Source: Bacteroidota bacterium (GTDB lineage: Bacteria; Bacteroidota; Bacteroidia; Bacteroidales; FEN-979). Taken from it: a DNA stretch of 64,000 nucleotides. Each line of letters begins with the position of its first letter. The first letter of the stretch is position 1. Under the pieces are notes generated by a model. The model saw only the letters and a list, made by a program, of their open reading frames with translations. It had not been told where the DNA came from and did not search any database. Of the stretch, positions 27,464 to 37,210 are shown one piece after another. Where the stretch lies: positions 234,014 through 298,013 of the forward strand of contig JAPLDJ010000024.1 of assembly GCA_026391805.1 (NCBI GenBank). Reading direction: 5' to 3'. A program made the translations under genes and the position numbers.

Positions 27464-30283
27464 CTAAAGCCCCACAGTCACAACCTTCCCGGATGGATTC
27501 GTAAAGTTGCCACCTGCTCCGACATCGAGCGCATGCTGGACATTGATGTTCCCGGCAACAGTTTGCAGACCGCTGGTATTGCCCATCATCAGATTATAAT
27601 AGGTGCCTGCCACAATGGTTTGACCGCCTGTGGCTGCATTATAGATCACGGTTCCGCCCCAGGTCTTGCCGGTCGTAATTGGAGCGCTCGTCAGGTTTTG
27701 GGTTTTCAATGTGCCTAAATGACTTAATGTGCCAACCGTGAGCAGATTCGTTCCCATGTCCAGCGTGCTTCCGGCAACGGAAGAGAACGAACCGGATGCG
27801 GTGTTGATCGCGTTCAGGGCTGTACAGATGCCTGTCGGATTACTGATCGTGACATTGTTGAACGGTTTCCCGGCATTGTTGATGGATTGTGCGCCGGTAC
27901 CATTGAAATCAAATGTGCTTCCGGTCGTTATCAGGTTACCGGTGGAAAATGTAGCCGTAAGGGTGTAGTCTCCTGACACACCAATTGTTCCCGAGGAGGG
28001 TAATGTTGCATTGTTGGCGAACCGGTTCCCCGAGATAATGAGATTTGCATAATTATCGGCTACAACTGATTGAGCTAAATTGACAACATTGTAGTTGACC
28101 GTTGTTCCCTGTGAGATATTGGTGACCAGCCATGGAAAGGGGCCGCTCTGATTTGACTTGGTCCTGTTGACAAAGTATGTCCCGGAAACCAGGTCAAGCT
28201 GGATGACTTCAAAATTATCGCCGTTGATGGTAGTCAGGTCGCCGCCGTCGTAATATACACTGCCGGCCAGGCTGTCGCCGATCAAAAGGTCGAAGATATT
28301 CCCGCCACCCCAGGTTACACCATGGGTGTTGTTGACCCTGAAGATGCCGTTAAATCCATAGCTTCCCATCATCTGGAGACCGGATCCCTTAAAATGGATC
28401 GTGGAGCCGGGACCTGATTGCAGGTTCCCGCCACGTCCGGTGAAATACATTCCAAAATCTCCCGTAATATTGAATGTGCCTCCGTCATCGACCCGCAGCA
28501 TGGCATCTTCTTTCTGTTTCTGATCAGCATTGGTCGGATAAAATTCAAGGTTCCCGTTACAATTAATAACACCTCCTTTTGACACTTCGAGCATGGATAT
28601 GTCATTTGCTGTGACAACGGGTGGAGCGCCCTGGTCTGCACCTGTGATCTGGATCAGGTTGGTTGTCAGTCTTCCCCCGCCAACGGCCAGTTTGCTGAGA
28701 ATCGGTCCGGGATAGAGAGTTCCGGTTGCATCAAGGACCACGGTCCCGGCACTCATGACCGGGTTGGATGTGCCAAAGGTGAATGCATGGAAATCCCCCG
28801 CAAGCGTCAGTCCGCTAGCTTCCAAGGTAAATTTGTTACAGCTGATGTTGCTGTTCATGGTATAATCAGCAGTGCTGGTTACCACAACGTTGTAGAAGGT
28901 TGTTGTTGCAGATCCGCTGATTGTCTTTTGAATTCCGCTGAATGTGACTGTGCCTGTTCCGGGGGTTAAGGTTCCGTTGTTCGTCCAGTTGCCGCTCACG
29001 CCAAGGGTATTTGAGCCGCTTACCGTCAGTGTTGCGCCGTCGCCGATCGTCAGGTCATGACACATTGCTGCAGCACCAATTACCGGTTTATTCGTAACGT
29101 TTGGAATAAAAACATCGCTTGTGGTAGTTGGAACGGCACCTCCGATCCAGTTTGTGGTCGTACTCCAGGCAGTATTGGTCCCACCGGTCCATTGAGTGCA
29201 TGTTCCTGCAGCAGCAGTCACTTTGCCGGTATTTGCTGCAAAATAAGTTGTGTTGATGTTCGTGGCGCCGGAACCTGTACCACCCCAGGTCCCTGCGTTC
29301 TGACTGACGCTCCCGAGAGCAAGCCTGTTCGCAGTATGACTGAAGGTACCCAGAGCAGCTACTACTCCGTCGTTTATCGTAAGTGCCCCGCTGATGGCTG
29401 TAAGAGCGGCAAATGTTTTTGTACCGGAGCTGGAAAGGGTAAGATTATCATATCCAAATGAATTCACTGTTTGCGCTCCGCCATTATAATTTACCGTGCA
29501 TCCCGTAACTTTTGTAAACGACGGCGTACCGGTAACGGATCCTCCAATATTAAAAAGACCAGCATTGGAAAAAGTGATCTGGCATCCGGTTGTTCCGGTT
29601 GTGATTGCGCCAGTAACTGTGAGCACGCCTGTTGAGATCGTGATGATGTTATTGTTGCCTGAGGTTGTCGCATTCATCGTGAGCGAACCCAGGGTAAGGG
29701 TTCCTCTGCCCACTGCAAAGGTACAGTTGTGGGTTCCGGTCGGCACAGCCATCGACATATTGCCGGTGACTGTAAGTGCGCTTGCATTGCAGGTGCTGAT
29801 CGGGTTGCTGATCCCCATGGTTACTGTCGTATTAGCGCTTGCAGCGGCAAAGGTCAATGAAGCAACGGTGTATTGGCCGTCAATTGTAATACTGGCGCCG
29901 CTGGCGATGGTGACATCGTCAACCGCACCAACACCCTGCGACTTAAAACTGATTGCAGTCAGGGCGGAAGAAGGGCGGAACATCAGGTAAAGGTGGGTGT
30001 CATCGGTCACTGATGTAACGATCCCTATGGAAGTGCCACCAGTTGTATATATGATATTACCGGGACTGATTTCCGAAAGGAAGGCGGTTCCTGAGCCGGT
30101 TATTACTTTTGAAACCGTGGTAACGCTGATCGTTCCGGTCCGCAGCGTACTCGGCCAGGCAGTTGAGCTCCAGAGGCCCGAGGCATTACTGGTTATACTC
30201 GCAGCCTTCACCATAGGGAAGGAAAATATGAAAATAAGTGCAATGAGCACTGCCCTGGATAAAAACAGACATTTTGTTTTCAT
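27464..30283 (-). CDS. Giant exported beta-strand-repeat protein, paralog 1 of 3
   Basis: The 939-residue protein has a signal peptide (about 1-27, ending VKA-AS) and is almost entirely Thr/Ser/Gly/Asn-rich short beta strands (e.g. GVLTVTGAITTGTTGCQITF, TLTVSGSNTLGVSGNWTNNG), as in right-handed beta-helix surface proteins. Near residue 375 GTCTQWTGGTNTAWSTTTNW begins a second 'W..G..W....NW..G..P' module. The last 110 residues (about 830-939) form a module shared with the two neighbouring paralogs and ending TNPSGKVVTVGL. No T9SS type A or B domain is present, nor a membrane anchor. It differs from the other two in its N-terminal half, which lacks clear PATR repeats. Probably a surface or matrix protein; export route unknown. 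Confidence 0.75.
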   Translation of the reverse strand: MKTKCLFLSRAVLIALIFIFSFPMVKAASITSNASGLWSSTAWPSTLRTGTISVTTVSKVITGSGTAFLSEISPGNIIYTTGGTSIGIVTSVTDDTHLYLMFRPSSALTAISFKSQGVGAVDDVTIASGASITIDGQYTVASLTFAAASANTTVTMGISNPISTCNASALTVTGNMSMAVPTGTHNCTFAVGRGTLTLGSLTMNATTSGNNNIITISTGVLTVTGAITTGTTGCQITFSNAGLFNIGGSVTGTPSFTKVTGCTVNYNGGAQTVNSFGYDNLTLSSSGTKTFAALTAISGALTINDGVVAALGTFSHTANRLALGSVSQNAGTWGGTGSGATNINTTYFAANTGKVTAAAGTCTQWTGGTNTAWSTTTNWIGGAVPTTTSDVFIPNVTNKPVIGAAAMCHDLTIGDGATLTVSGSNTLGVSGNWTNNGTLTPGTGTVTFSGIQKTISGSATTTFYNVVVTSTADYTMNSNISCNKFTLEASGLTLAGDFHAFTFGTSNPVMSAGTVVLDATGTLYPGPILSKLAVGGGRLTTNLIQITGADQGAPPVVTANDISMLEVSKGGVINCNGNLEFYPTNADQKQKEDAMLRVDDGGTFNITGDFGMYFTGRGGNLQSGPGSTIHFKGSGLQMMGSYGFNGIFRVNNTHGVTWGGGNIFDLLIGDSLAGSVYYDGGDLTTINGDNFEVIQLDLVSGTYFVNRTKSNQSGPFPWLVTNISQGTTVNYNVVNLAQSVVADNYANLIISGNRFANNATLPSSGTIGVSGDYTLTATFSTGNLITTGSTFDFNGTGAQSINNAGKPFNNVTISNPTGICTALNAINTASGSFSSVAGSTLDMGTNLLTVGTLSHLGTLKTQNLTSAPITTGKTWGGTVIYNAATGGQTIVAGTYYNLMMGNTSGLQTVAGNINVQHALDVGAGGNFTNPSGKVVTVGL

Positions 30284-30770
30284 GTGTTAATAATTTTGAT
30301 TTTAATGGTCACATGCCCGCCTGCCGCGGGCAGGGAATGCCCTTATTAACATTCAGGTTTTGTATAAAGAGTGTTTATATGGGCATTTCATGATGTCATA
30401 GGTTGAAAATGGATAAACATCAATTCATTCAACATGAGCATTAATATAACACTTCTTCCCTAGTAAAAAACAAAACGATGGAATCAAAACCTCTGAAGTT
30501 GTTATTCAGCCATGCGATTCTTAAAAAATGCAGCGAAACAAAAATAATCAGATTTCTGAGGAAAGCAAAGGATTCTCGGTTATTTATTTGTAAGGGCGTT
30601 GGTTAGTTTGGTGGAAATAGCGAAAAGATGAGATCCGGATTGGTACACTGGAAAAATCCGCGATTGAAGTCTGAAGGCTGAAGTCCAAAGCGGAAAGTTC
30701 AATGTGTAAACTTTGAAATAAATGACTTCACCCTCCATTCTCCGATTTCGGACCTCGGACATCAGACCTT
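30284..30770. other. Gene-free spacer between beta-repeat paralogs 1 and 2
   Basis: Contains a CCCGCCTGCCGCGGGCAGGG hairpin (about 30312-30331), AT-rich DNA, and GAAGTCTGAAGGCTGAAGTC and CTCCGATTTCGGACCTCGG low-complexity tracts (30665-30690; 30730-30766). The second tract runs into the stop codon of paralog 2. A 60-codon ORF here is made largely of these tracts and is not believed. Confidence 0.6.
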
Positions 30771-33578
30771 CTAAAGCCCCACGGTTACAACCTTCCCGGA
30801 AGGATTTGTCAGGTTCCCGCCGGGTCTAATATCCAGTGCATTCAGAACATCGATTTTGCCGGCGACTGTCTGGATTCCGCTCGTATTCCCCATGATCAGA
30901 TCATAAAAAGTGCCTGCTACAACCGACTGACCGCCTGTAGCTGCATTGTATTCTACGGTTCCTCCCCAGGCTTTATCAGGACTAATAGGTGTAGCTGAAA
31001 CACTCTGGGTTAGTAAATAACCTGCATGGCTAACCGTGTTAACACTGAGGGCATTTGATGCCATGTTGAGGGTGCTGCCGGAACTTGTTGTAAAAGTACC
31101 GGTTACGGTGATCCCGTTAGTCGATGCCGTACAGGTGCCTCCTGTATTTGTAATGGTGAAATTGTTGAAAGAACCACTTCCTCCTTTGATTGTCTGGGCG
31201 CCTGTCCCATTGAACACGACTGTGCCGCTGTTAGGCGTAAATGTTCCGCTGTTAAGGAAATCACCTACGAGGCTCATGGTCGCAGATGTCGAAGTCAGTG
31301 TTCCAAGGCTGATGGTAAGATTCTTCAGTGTTATGGCCTGGCTGACGAAATCCAGGGCACCGGAACCAAGTTTTGTCAGGCTGTTTGTATTATCATTGAT
31401 TGTACCGCCGATTGTAAGTATTCCAGCGCTTACAGTTATCTGGGGGTTTGAACTTAATATCACATTACCGGAGCCCAGGTTCAGATTTCTTGGAATTGAA
31501 CCCAGGTAGGTGACATTGCCGTTAAATACAAGGGGATAGTCCAGGGTGGTTATATTTCCACCTGAAGTATTATCAATATTGCCTCCATTAATTGTGAATG
31601 TCCCGTCAACCGTGCCAAGCGCCTGTGAATTATTTATATTCAGGGTTCCTGCAGACAATGTAGTGCCGGCTTTGTAAGTATTGGTCGTGCTCAAAGAGAG
31701 TGCCCCGCTGTTCTGTTTGATAAGAGCCATATCCCCTGTGCCCTTAGTAATGGCTGTTGCATTCACACTCACCGACCCGGCATCATCAAATGTCAGGTTC
31801 TTGGTGCCAGCATTCGCGGTCGTAATGCCTCCACTTATGCTTAGTGTATTCATGCCTGTGGTTGCAACCTGGGTAATTTTTAAAGGCTGATTGATTGTTA
31901 TGGCTCCGCTGAATGTTGAATTATTATTTGCATGGCCGCCAATGCTGTAAGTGCCGCTCGTGGCATGATCTGCAACTGAAATTGCACGTGCAACAGTAAA
32001 AGCTCCCCCCGTTAGCAGGGATGGGCTTGAGTTATTCGTTGTAGTTGCAGCATCACCCATTATTATAGAAGAACTGGCATTTCCGAATGCCCCGGCCGAG
32101 CCTGACGGAGCATCAGCACCTGCAATTAAAGTTCCTGCACTTACCGTGGTAGCCCCTGAGTAAGAATTCGCACCGGATAAAATCAGAGTACCGTTGCCTG
32201 CTTTGGTCAAAGCACCGACTGAGACAACCCCATTAAGTGTAAGAGTATTTGAATTTATCGTTATTTTACGTGGCGCTCCGCCACCTAAGTCCAGTGTGCT
32301 GTTGCCAAAACTCAATGAATAATGACCAATAAAAGTTATATCGTAAGCCGTACGTATATCATAGTCATTTGTGATAAAGAATCCTCCTGAATTATTATCA
32401 AAACCCCCGTCACCGGCTCCGCCGATACCAAAATCAAGAATATTGCCTGCTGGTCCGAGTGCAGCCGGATCATTGATGATTAAATATCCTGCCTGGACCA
32501 AAGTTCCATAACCAGAACCATTAGGAAAATAACCATTATTTGCATGTGAAATCGCCCATTTTCCACCAGCAGTAACTTTTCTTAAATAGCAACCTGATGT
32601 CCCGGTGATTTCTCCTGAAATATTATTTGCTGCTCCACCACCTCCAATCGTAAGCTCATGGGTTCCTAAATCAATGTTTCCAGAAATAGTAAATCCTGAT
32701 GAGGAGCCTCCGATACCAGATTGACTTATTATAGTTATATTACCCGACCATGTATTGGTACCGGAACTGCTGATCAAACCATACGGATACGCGCCTTGCC
32801 CATTAAGGGTTAGTAAGTTAGATACTGTAAAAGATCCATTTATTTCTAGTGTTCCACCTGACGCAACTGTGTTCACTGTCACCCTTCCGGTACCAAGTGC
32901 ACCAGCGTTTGTTATTTCTATTGTGCCACCATAGTCGGAAAGATTATTTTGACCTATTGTGGTTCCACCCGTATAACTATTATTATTGTTAGAAAGCAGC
33001 AATGTTCCTGCACCCTCTTTTAGAATGCTAAAACCAGTACCGCTTATCATGCCGCTCATAGTTAAGTCAGTGGCAGAAGTTCCATTATCTGCAACGGTTA
33101 TCGTTCGGTTTGCACCCAATGAAACCGGGCATGCGATTGTAGCGCTGCCTGAACCGGAGGCGAAATAATTTACAGTAACGTTTCCACCAAGGGCCAACGT
33201 ACCACTGCCGTTGATCGTGGAAGGGGATGCACCACATAACAGGGTAACCGCCCCACCGTCAGTCAGTGTGATACCTGAATTAATAGTCAGCGTTGCTGAA
33301 GCGCCAGTAGTGGTAAAAGTTAGCATGCCACAAGCAGCGGCAGCAGTAACGGTTACAGTATGTCCATTTTCTAAATAAATATTATCTGCTGATCCCGGGA
33401 CACTTGCTCCAGATCCTCCCCCGGATGTCGATGACCAGGTAGATGTTGAGCTCCAGTCACCGCTGGCAACTGAATAGCGGTCAGCGGCAGTTAAGCTGGT
33501 TCCTGCAAACAGGGATGCAATAAGTACGATAATGAGCAATAAATTCACATTTGTACGTGTTGATGTTTTTGCTTTCAT
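30771..33578 (-). CDS. Giant exported beta-strand-repeat protein with PATR repeats, paralog 2 of 3
   Basis: The 935-residue protein has a signal peptide (about 1-32) followed by the entry module DRYSVASGDWSSTSTWSSTS...SVPGSADNIYLENGHTVTV (32-75), then many autotransporter-associated beta-strand (PATR-like) repeats such as ILKEGAGTLLLSNNNNSYTG, LTKAGNGTLILSGANSYSGA and TTVSAGTLIAG. The C-terminal 110 residues are the module shared with the two neighbours (WGGTVEYNAATGGQ..., MGNTSGIQTVAG, ending TNPSGKVVTVGL). No T9SS domain, LPXTG-like or membrane anchor is visible. It probably folds as a long beta-helix at the cell surface. No clear Bacteroidota promoter was found ahead of it. Confidence 0.78.
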   Translation of the reverse strand: MKAKTSTRTNVNLLLIIVLIASLFAGTSLTAADRYSVASGDWSSTSTWSSTSGGGSGASVPGSADNIYLENGHTVTVTAAAACGMLTFTTTGASATLTINSGITLTDGGAVTLLCGASPSTINGSGTLALGGNVTVNYFASGSGSATIACPVSLGANRTITVADNGTSATDLTMSGMISGTGFSILKEGAGTLLLSNNNNSYTGGTTIGQNNLSDYGGTIEITNAGALGTGRVTVNTVASGGTLEINGSFTVSNLLTLNGQGAYPYGLISSSGTNTWSGNITIISQSGIGGSSSGFTISGNIDLGTHELTIGGGGAANNISGEITGTSGCYLRKVTAGGKWAISHANNGYFPNGSGYGTLVQAGYLIINDPAALGPAGNILDFGIGGAGDGGFDNNSGGFFITNDYDIRTAYDITFIGHYSLSFGNSTLDLGGGAPRKITINSNTLTLNGVVSVGALTKAGNGTLILSGANSYSGATTVSAGTLIAGADAPSGSAGAFGNASSSIIMGDAATTTNNSSPSLLTGGAFTVARAISVADHATSGTYSIGGHANNNSTFSGAITINQPLKITQVATTGMNTLSISGGITTANAGTKNLTFDDAGSVSVNATAITKGTGDMALIKQNSGALSLSTTNTYKAGTTLSAGTLNINNSQALGTVDGTFTINGGNIDNTSGGNITTLDYPLVFNGNVTYLGSIPRNLNLGSGNVILSSNPQITVSAGILTIGGTINDNTNSLTKLGSGALDFVSQAITLKNLTISLGTLTSTSATMSLVGDFLNSGTFTPNSGTVVFNGTGAQTIKGGSGSFNNFTITNTGGTCTASTNGITVTGTFTTSSGSTLNMASNALSVNTVSHAGYLLTQSVSATPISPDKAWGGTVEYNAATGGQSVVAGTFYDLIMGNTSGIQTVAGKIDVLNALDIRPGGNLTNPSGKVVTVGL

Positions 33579-34057
33579 ACCTGAAAATATTAAGGTTATG
33601 ATAAATATTCTTATGAACTATTTTGGTTCGTAAAACAATTTTCCTTAGAAATGATTGTGAATCGTATAGAAATTCTTTTTATCCATCATCATATAGTATA
33701 GGTAGTCGGCAGAATCCAGCTTCCAAAAATAGGAATATTATATCAGAATGTTATGACTGCCTGATTTATTCGTGAGACTCAAATTTCAAAAACGAAGTGC
33801 ATTGAAATTTGTTAGTCGAACAATCCCGACGAAGTCGAAGGGTATAATACCCCGCCCCTCTGGGGCGGAAATAGGGTCCGGGGCTTGCCCTGGGGTTCAT
33901 ACCCGTGATTTGAAGAACGAATCTGAAGGGTAGGGGCGCTGGATACAGGATTGCAAGAATGCAGGAATGCAAGATGCTGGATGCAGGATGTGTGGGTGTA
34001 TGAGGTTACGACCTCAGACCTCCGATATCAGTCCTCAGTCTTCTATCCTCAGACCTC
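33579..34057. repeat. Spacer with palindromic and low-complexity repeats between paralogs 2 and 3
   Basis: No gene. Holds CCGCCCC-TCT-GGGGCGG (33852-33868) followed by GGAAATAGGGT, a phrase also found after a GC palindrome at 60966-60976; GGATACAGGATTGCAAGAAT with similar GCAGGAATGCAAGATGC repeats (33940-33985); and an ACCTCAGACCTCCGATATCA tract (34012-34057) that abuts the stop codon of paralog 3. Confidence 0.65.
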
Positions 34058-36712
34058 CTAAAGCCCTACGGTTACAATCTTCCCGGATGGATTCGTCAGG
34101 TTCCCTCCGGGTTTGATATCCAGGACATGCTGAGCATTTATATTGCCGCTTACCATTTGCAATCCGCTTGTATTTCCCATGATCAGATCATAATATGTAC
34201 CGGCCACTACTGTCTGGCCACCAGTAGCAGCATTGTATTCAACGGTTCCGCCCCAGGTTTTCCCTGCTGTGATTGGAGTGAGCGAGGTGTTCTGGGTCAG
34301 CAGTGTTCCTGAATGAATCACGGTGTTCACGCTGAGGGCATTTGCGGCCATATCCAGGGTGGAACCTGCAATGGTTGTAAACGATTCGGCTGAGGTTATA
34401 GCATTTGTGGATGCTGTACACGTGCCTCCTGTGTTTGTAATGGAGAGATTAAAGAAAGAGCTTCCGCCGCTGTTGATTGTCTGCACCCCGGTACCATTAA
34501 AAATAAGTGTACCGTCGTTATGCATAAATGTGGCGATGTTAACGAAATTTCCTGCAAGGTTCATCGTCCCGGAAGTGGAAACAAGCGTGCCACTGCTGAT
34601 GGTCAGGCTCTTCAGTGTTTTATCCTGGCTGCCAAAGCTCAATGTGCCGGAACCTGCTTTTGTAATGCTTTTGGTGTTGTCGTTGAGGATGCCCCCCATT
34701 GTCAGTGTTCCTGCAGTGATGGTTATCTGCCGGTCTGCACTCAGGGAAACTGCACCGGTACCCAGATTCAGGTTATGTGGTGGGGAACCATTGTAGGTGA
34801 AATCACCATTCAATGCCAATGGATAATTAGAAGTTGTTATATCTCCGGCGGATGTATTATCAATCTTGCCTCCATTAATCGTAAATGTGCCGGCAACATC
34901 CCCGAGGGCACTGGAATGATTGATGTTTAATGTCCCGGCATTCAGGTTTGTTCCGCCGCTGAAGGTATTTGTTCCTGTCAGCGTCATGGTGCCTGCACCT
35001 GCTTTTGTAAGGCCGAAACCGGATCCTGAAATAACGCCGCCAACCGTCAATGTTCCTCCGTTCGTTGTGACCTGCCGGCTGGCGTTCATACTTACGGCGC
35101 CTGTGCCAAGGTTCAGATCATCTGTTCCGGTATAGGTGAAATTTCCATTCCAGTTCTGCACATTATTATTCGTAAGTGTTTTTAAACTGCCGCTGGTGTT
35201 ATCAATCTTCCCGGCTGAAATGGTAAATGTACCCGTACCGATTGCCGTATTGCTGTTGATGTTCAGCGTTCCGTTAATGATTGTCATGCCACCCGAAAAC
35301 GTACTGTTTCCTGAAAGTGTCAGTGTTCCGGAACCTGCTTTCGTCAAAGTGCCTGGCGTACCTGAAATAACTCCTCCGACTGTTAACAATCCTGCGCCGG
35401 AGACGGTCACCTTTACAGTTCCTGTTGTTACAGCTCCGATACCGAGGTTTAGAGGGTTGGTTCCGGTGAAGGTAAAATCGTTATACCATCCCATCGGATA
35501 ATCCAGAGTCGTGATACTGCTCCCGGATGTATTATCGATGGTGGGAGTATTTCCGACACCACCGATCTGAAAACTGCCCGGCAAAGATCCCAACGCATGC
35601 GGATTATTAATGATCAGCTTTCCGTTTAAAAGTTGGAAACCACCGGTAAATGTGTTAGCAGCGGACAGTTTCCAGGTGCCTACACCGACTTTCTGAACCT
35701 GGCCTGTTCCCGAAATAACCCCACTGATCAGATTATTTTCATTTGTTGACGGACCCTGAATAAGTAGCTGGTACGTTCCGATATTGATTGTATTCGTGAG
35801 GGTTAATGTTCTACTTGTCACATAGCTGTCGATCCTTGTAAGACTTGTCAAAGTGATTGGTCCGCCATAAATATTATTACCATTCCAGCTCATCAAAGCA
35901 CCAAAGGACTGACCTCCTCCTTCTCCACTCAGTGATAAAGGTTCTGCCCCGATGGTAACGCCGGTGGTGCTCTCAAGTTCCAGCCTGCTGTTGTTATATC
36001 CGGTTTGGTAAACTGTAACGCCGCCCGCAATGGTGCCAAGGCCCTGGTCATCCTGGACGTTCACCTGGCCTTCACTGATCGTTACCGCTCCGGTATAGGT
36101 ATTGTGACCTGACAGAACAAGTTTTCCCCCGCCATTTTTTGTGATTCCCGCAGAACCGCCACCGTCGCTAATGATGCCGCTGATCGTCAGGTCATATGTG
36201 ATATTATTGGTGTGAGTGGCAACCGTAAAAGTACGGGTTGAGCCGCCCAAATCCACAAGAGTTGATATGGTTGCCCCGGTTGTTCCGGTATTGTCGTCGG
36301 TTACGGTGACATTCCCGCCAAGTTTCAATGTACCATCCCCATTAATTGTTGAACCGGGCGATGCGCCACACAAAAGGGTAACCAATCCATGTCCGGTTAA
36401 AGTGATACCGGAATTGATCGTCAGTGTTGCAGGAATACCGGTAGTGGTAAATGACAGCGTACCGAAATCGGCTGCGGCAGTCACCGTCACGGTATGACCG
36501 TTTTCAAGAAAAACATTATCTCCTGAACCAGGAACACTTACTCCGGATGTCCCGCCTGATGTCGCAGACCAGGTACCGGTTGAATTCCAGTTACCACTCG
36601 CAACCGAGTAACGGTTAGCGGCATTTAAGGTTGTTGCTGCAAAGATGAGTGCAAAAAAAGCAACAACGAATGCTGATTTTCCTTTTGTATTTTTGAATAT
36701 ATCGGTTCTCAT
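34058..36712 (-). CDS. Giant exported beta-strand-repeat protein with PATR repeats, paralog 3 of 3
   Basis: Start chosen at ATG 36712 because it directly precedes a good signal peptide (KSAFVVAFFALIFAATTLNA); the upstream ATG at 36886 would add 58 residues with none. The 884-residue product begins ANRYSVASGNWNSTGTW and shares the entry module of paralog 2, then carries at least six PATR-type repeats (ITKNGGGKLVLSGHNTYTGA; LTKAGSGTLTLSGNSTFSGG; LTKAGAGTMTLTGTNTFSGG; TNLNAGTLNINHSSALGDVA). It ends with the same 110-residue C-terminal module (WGGTVEYNAATGGQTVVAG..., ending TNPSGKIVTVGL). No known sorting signal is present. Nucleotide divergence from paralog 2 shows the duplication is not recent. 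Confidence 0.8.
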   Translation of the reverse strand: MRTDIFKNTKGKSAFVVAFFALIFAATTLNAANRYSVASGNWNSTGTWSATSGGTSGVSVPGSGDNVFLENGHTVTVTAAADFGTLSFTTTGIPATLTINSGITLTGHGLVTLLCGASPGSTINGDGTLKLGGNVTVTDDNTGTTGATISTLVDLGGSTRTFTVATHTNNITYDLTISGIISDGGGSAGITKNGGGKLVLSGHNTYTGAVTISEGQVNVQDDQGLGTIAGGVTVYQTGYNNSRLELESTTGVTIGAEPLSLSGEGGGQSFGALMSWNGNNIYGGPITLTSLTRIDSYVTSRTLTLTNTINIGTYQLLIQGPSTNENNLISGVISGTGQVQKVGVGTWKLSAANTFTGGFQLLNGKLIINNPHALGSLPGSFQIGGVGNTPTIDNTSGSSITTLDYPMGWYNDFTFTGTNPLNLGIGAVTTGTVKVTVSGAGLLTVGGVISGTPGTLTKAGSGTLTLSGNSTFSGGMTIINGTLNINSNTAIGTGTFTISAGKIDNTSGSLKTLTNNNVQNWNGNFTYTGTDDLNLGTGAVSMNASRQVTTNGGTLTVGGVISGSGFGLTKAGAGTMTLTGTNTFSGGTNLNAGTLNINHSSALGDVAGTFTINGGKIDNTSAGDITTSNYPLALNGDFTYNGSPPHNLNLGTGAVSLSADRQITITAGTLTMGGILNDNTKSITKAGSGTLSFGSQDKTLKSLTISSGTLVSTSGTMNLAGNFVNIATFMHNDGTLIFNGTGVQTINSGGSSFFNLSITNTGGTCTASTNAITSAESFTTIAGSTLDMAANALSVNTVIHSGTLLTQNTSLTPITAGKTWGGTVEYNAATGGQTVVAGTYYDLIMGNTSGLQMVSGNINAQHVLDIKPGGNLTNPSGKIVTVGL

Positions 36713-36847
36713 TTCTGTTGGTGTTAAATTGGGATTAGTCTTTTCAATAACATTTAGACTGATTTGATTTCTGCAAAATTTATAAGATTTTAAATTGTAA
36801 GGTGTTTTACCAGTAACAGATACCGGAAAGCATGTTTGATATAAAAG

Positions 36848-36876
36848 AAAAAGATTTATACATAATAAATCTTTTT
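36848..36876. repeat. AT-rich perfect inverted repeat
   Basis: AAAAAGATTTAT-ACATA-ATAAATCTTTTT, a perfect 12-bp inverted repeat about 140 bases upstream of the paralog 3 start. It could be an operator, weak terminator or leader hairpin. The remaining sequence from 36713 to 37210 is AT-rich and shows no gene. Confidence 0.5.
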
Positions 36877-37210
36877 TATGAATCAATACCAGCGATTCTC
36901 CCTAATAAAACCTTCTTACAAGGTAAAATTGTCTGTCTATAGATATTTCACATATGCAGCGCTACAAAAATACAACATTTTGTAAAATTCAATACCGCAA
37001 AAGTGGATTTCTTTCAGGTTTTAAAGAATTCTTTTCAGGATGGTAAGAGGAGAGATGTTCGCCGGGTTTATCATGATAAGACCCGGGAATGAAGGGGCAT
37101 GATATGGCTTATGGGATTGCTGAAAGGAACAAAGGTAAAATGCAAAGCCGGAAACGACTTTTCATTTTACCTTTTTCCTTCTGATGTCAGGGTTAATATT
37201 GTTTAAAAAA

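Noticed and set aside
30580-30762. 60-codon minus-strand ORF between beta-repeat paralogs
   Set aside because: Composed mostly of the AGTCTGA/CTCCGA tracts; no start context and no similarity to anything.
33766-33972. 68-codon minus-strand ORF
   Set aside because: Runs through the palindromic spacer; sequence is the translated repeat only.
29496-36497. Several 90-165-codon plus-strand ORFs opposite the beta-repeat genes
   Set aside because: Val/Pro-rich strings mirrored from Thr/Gly/Asn-rich codons of the minus-strand genes; repeated in each paralog at the same place for that reason.
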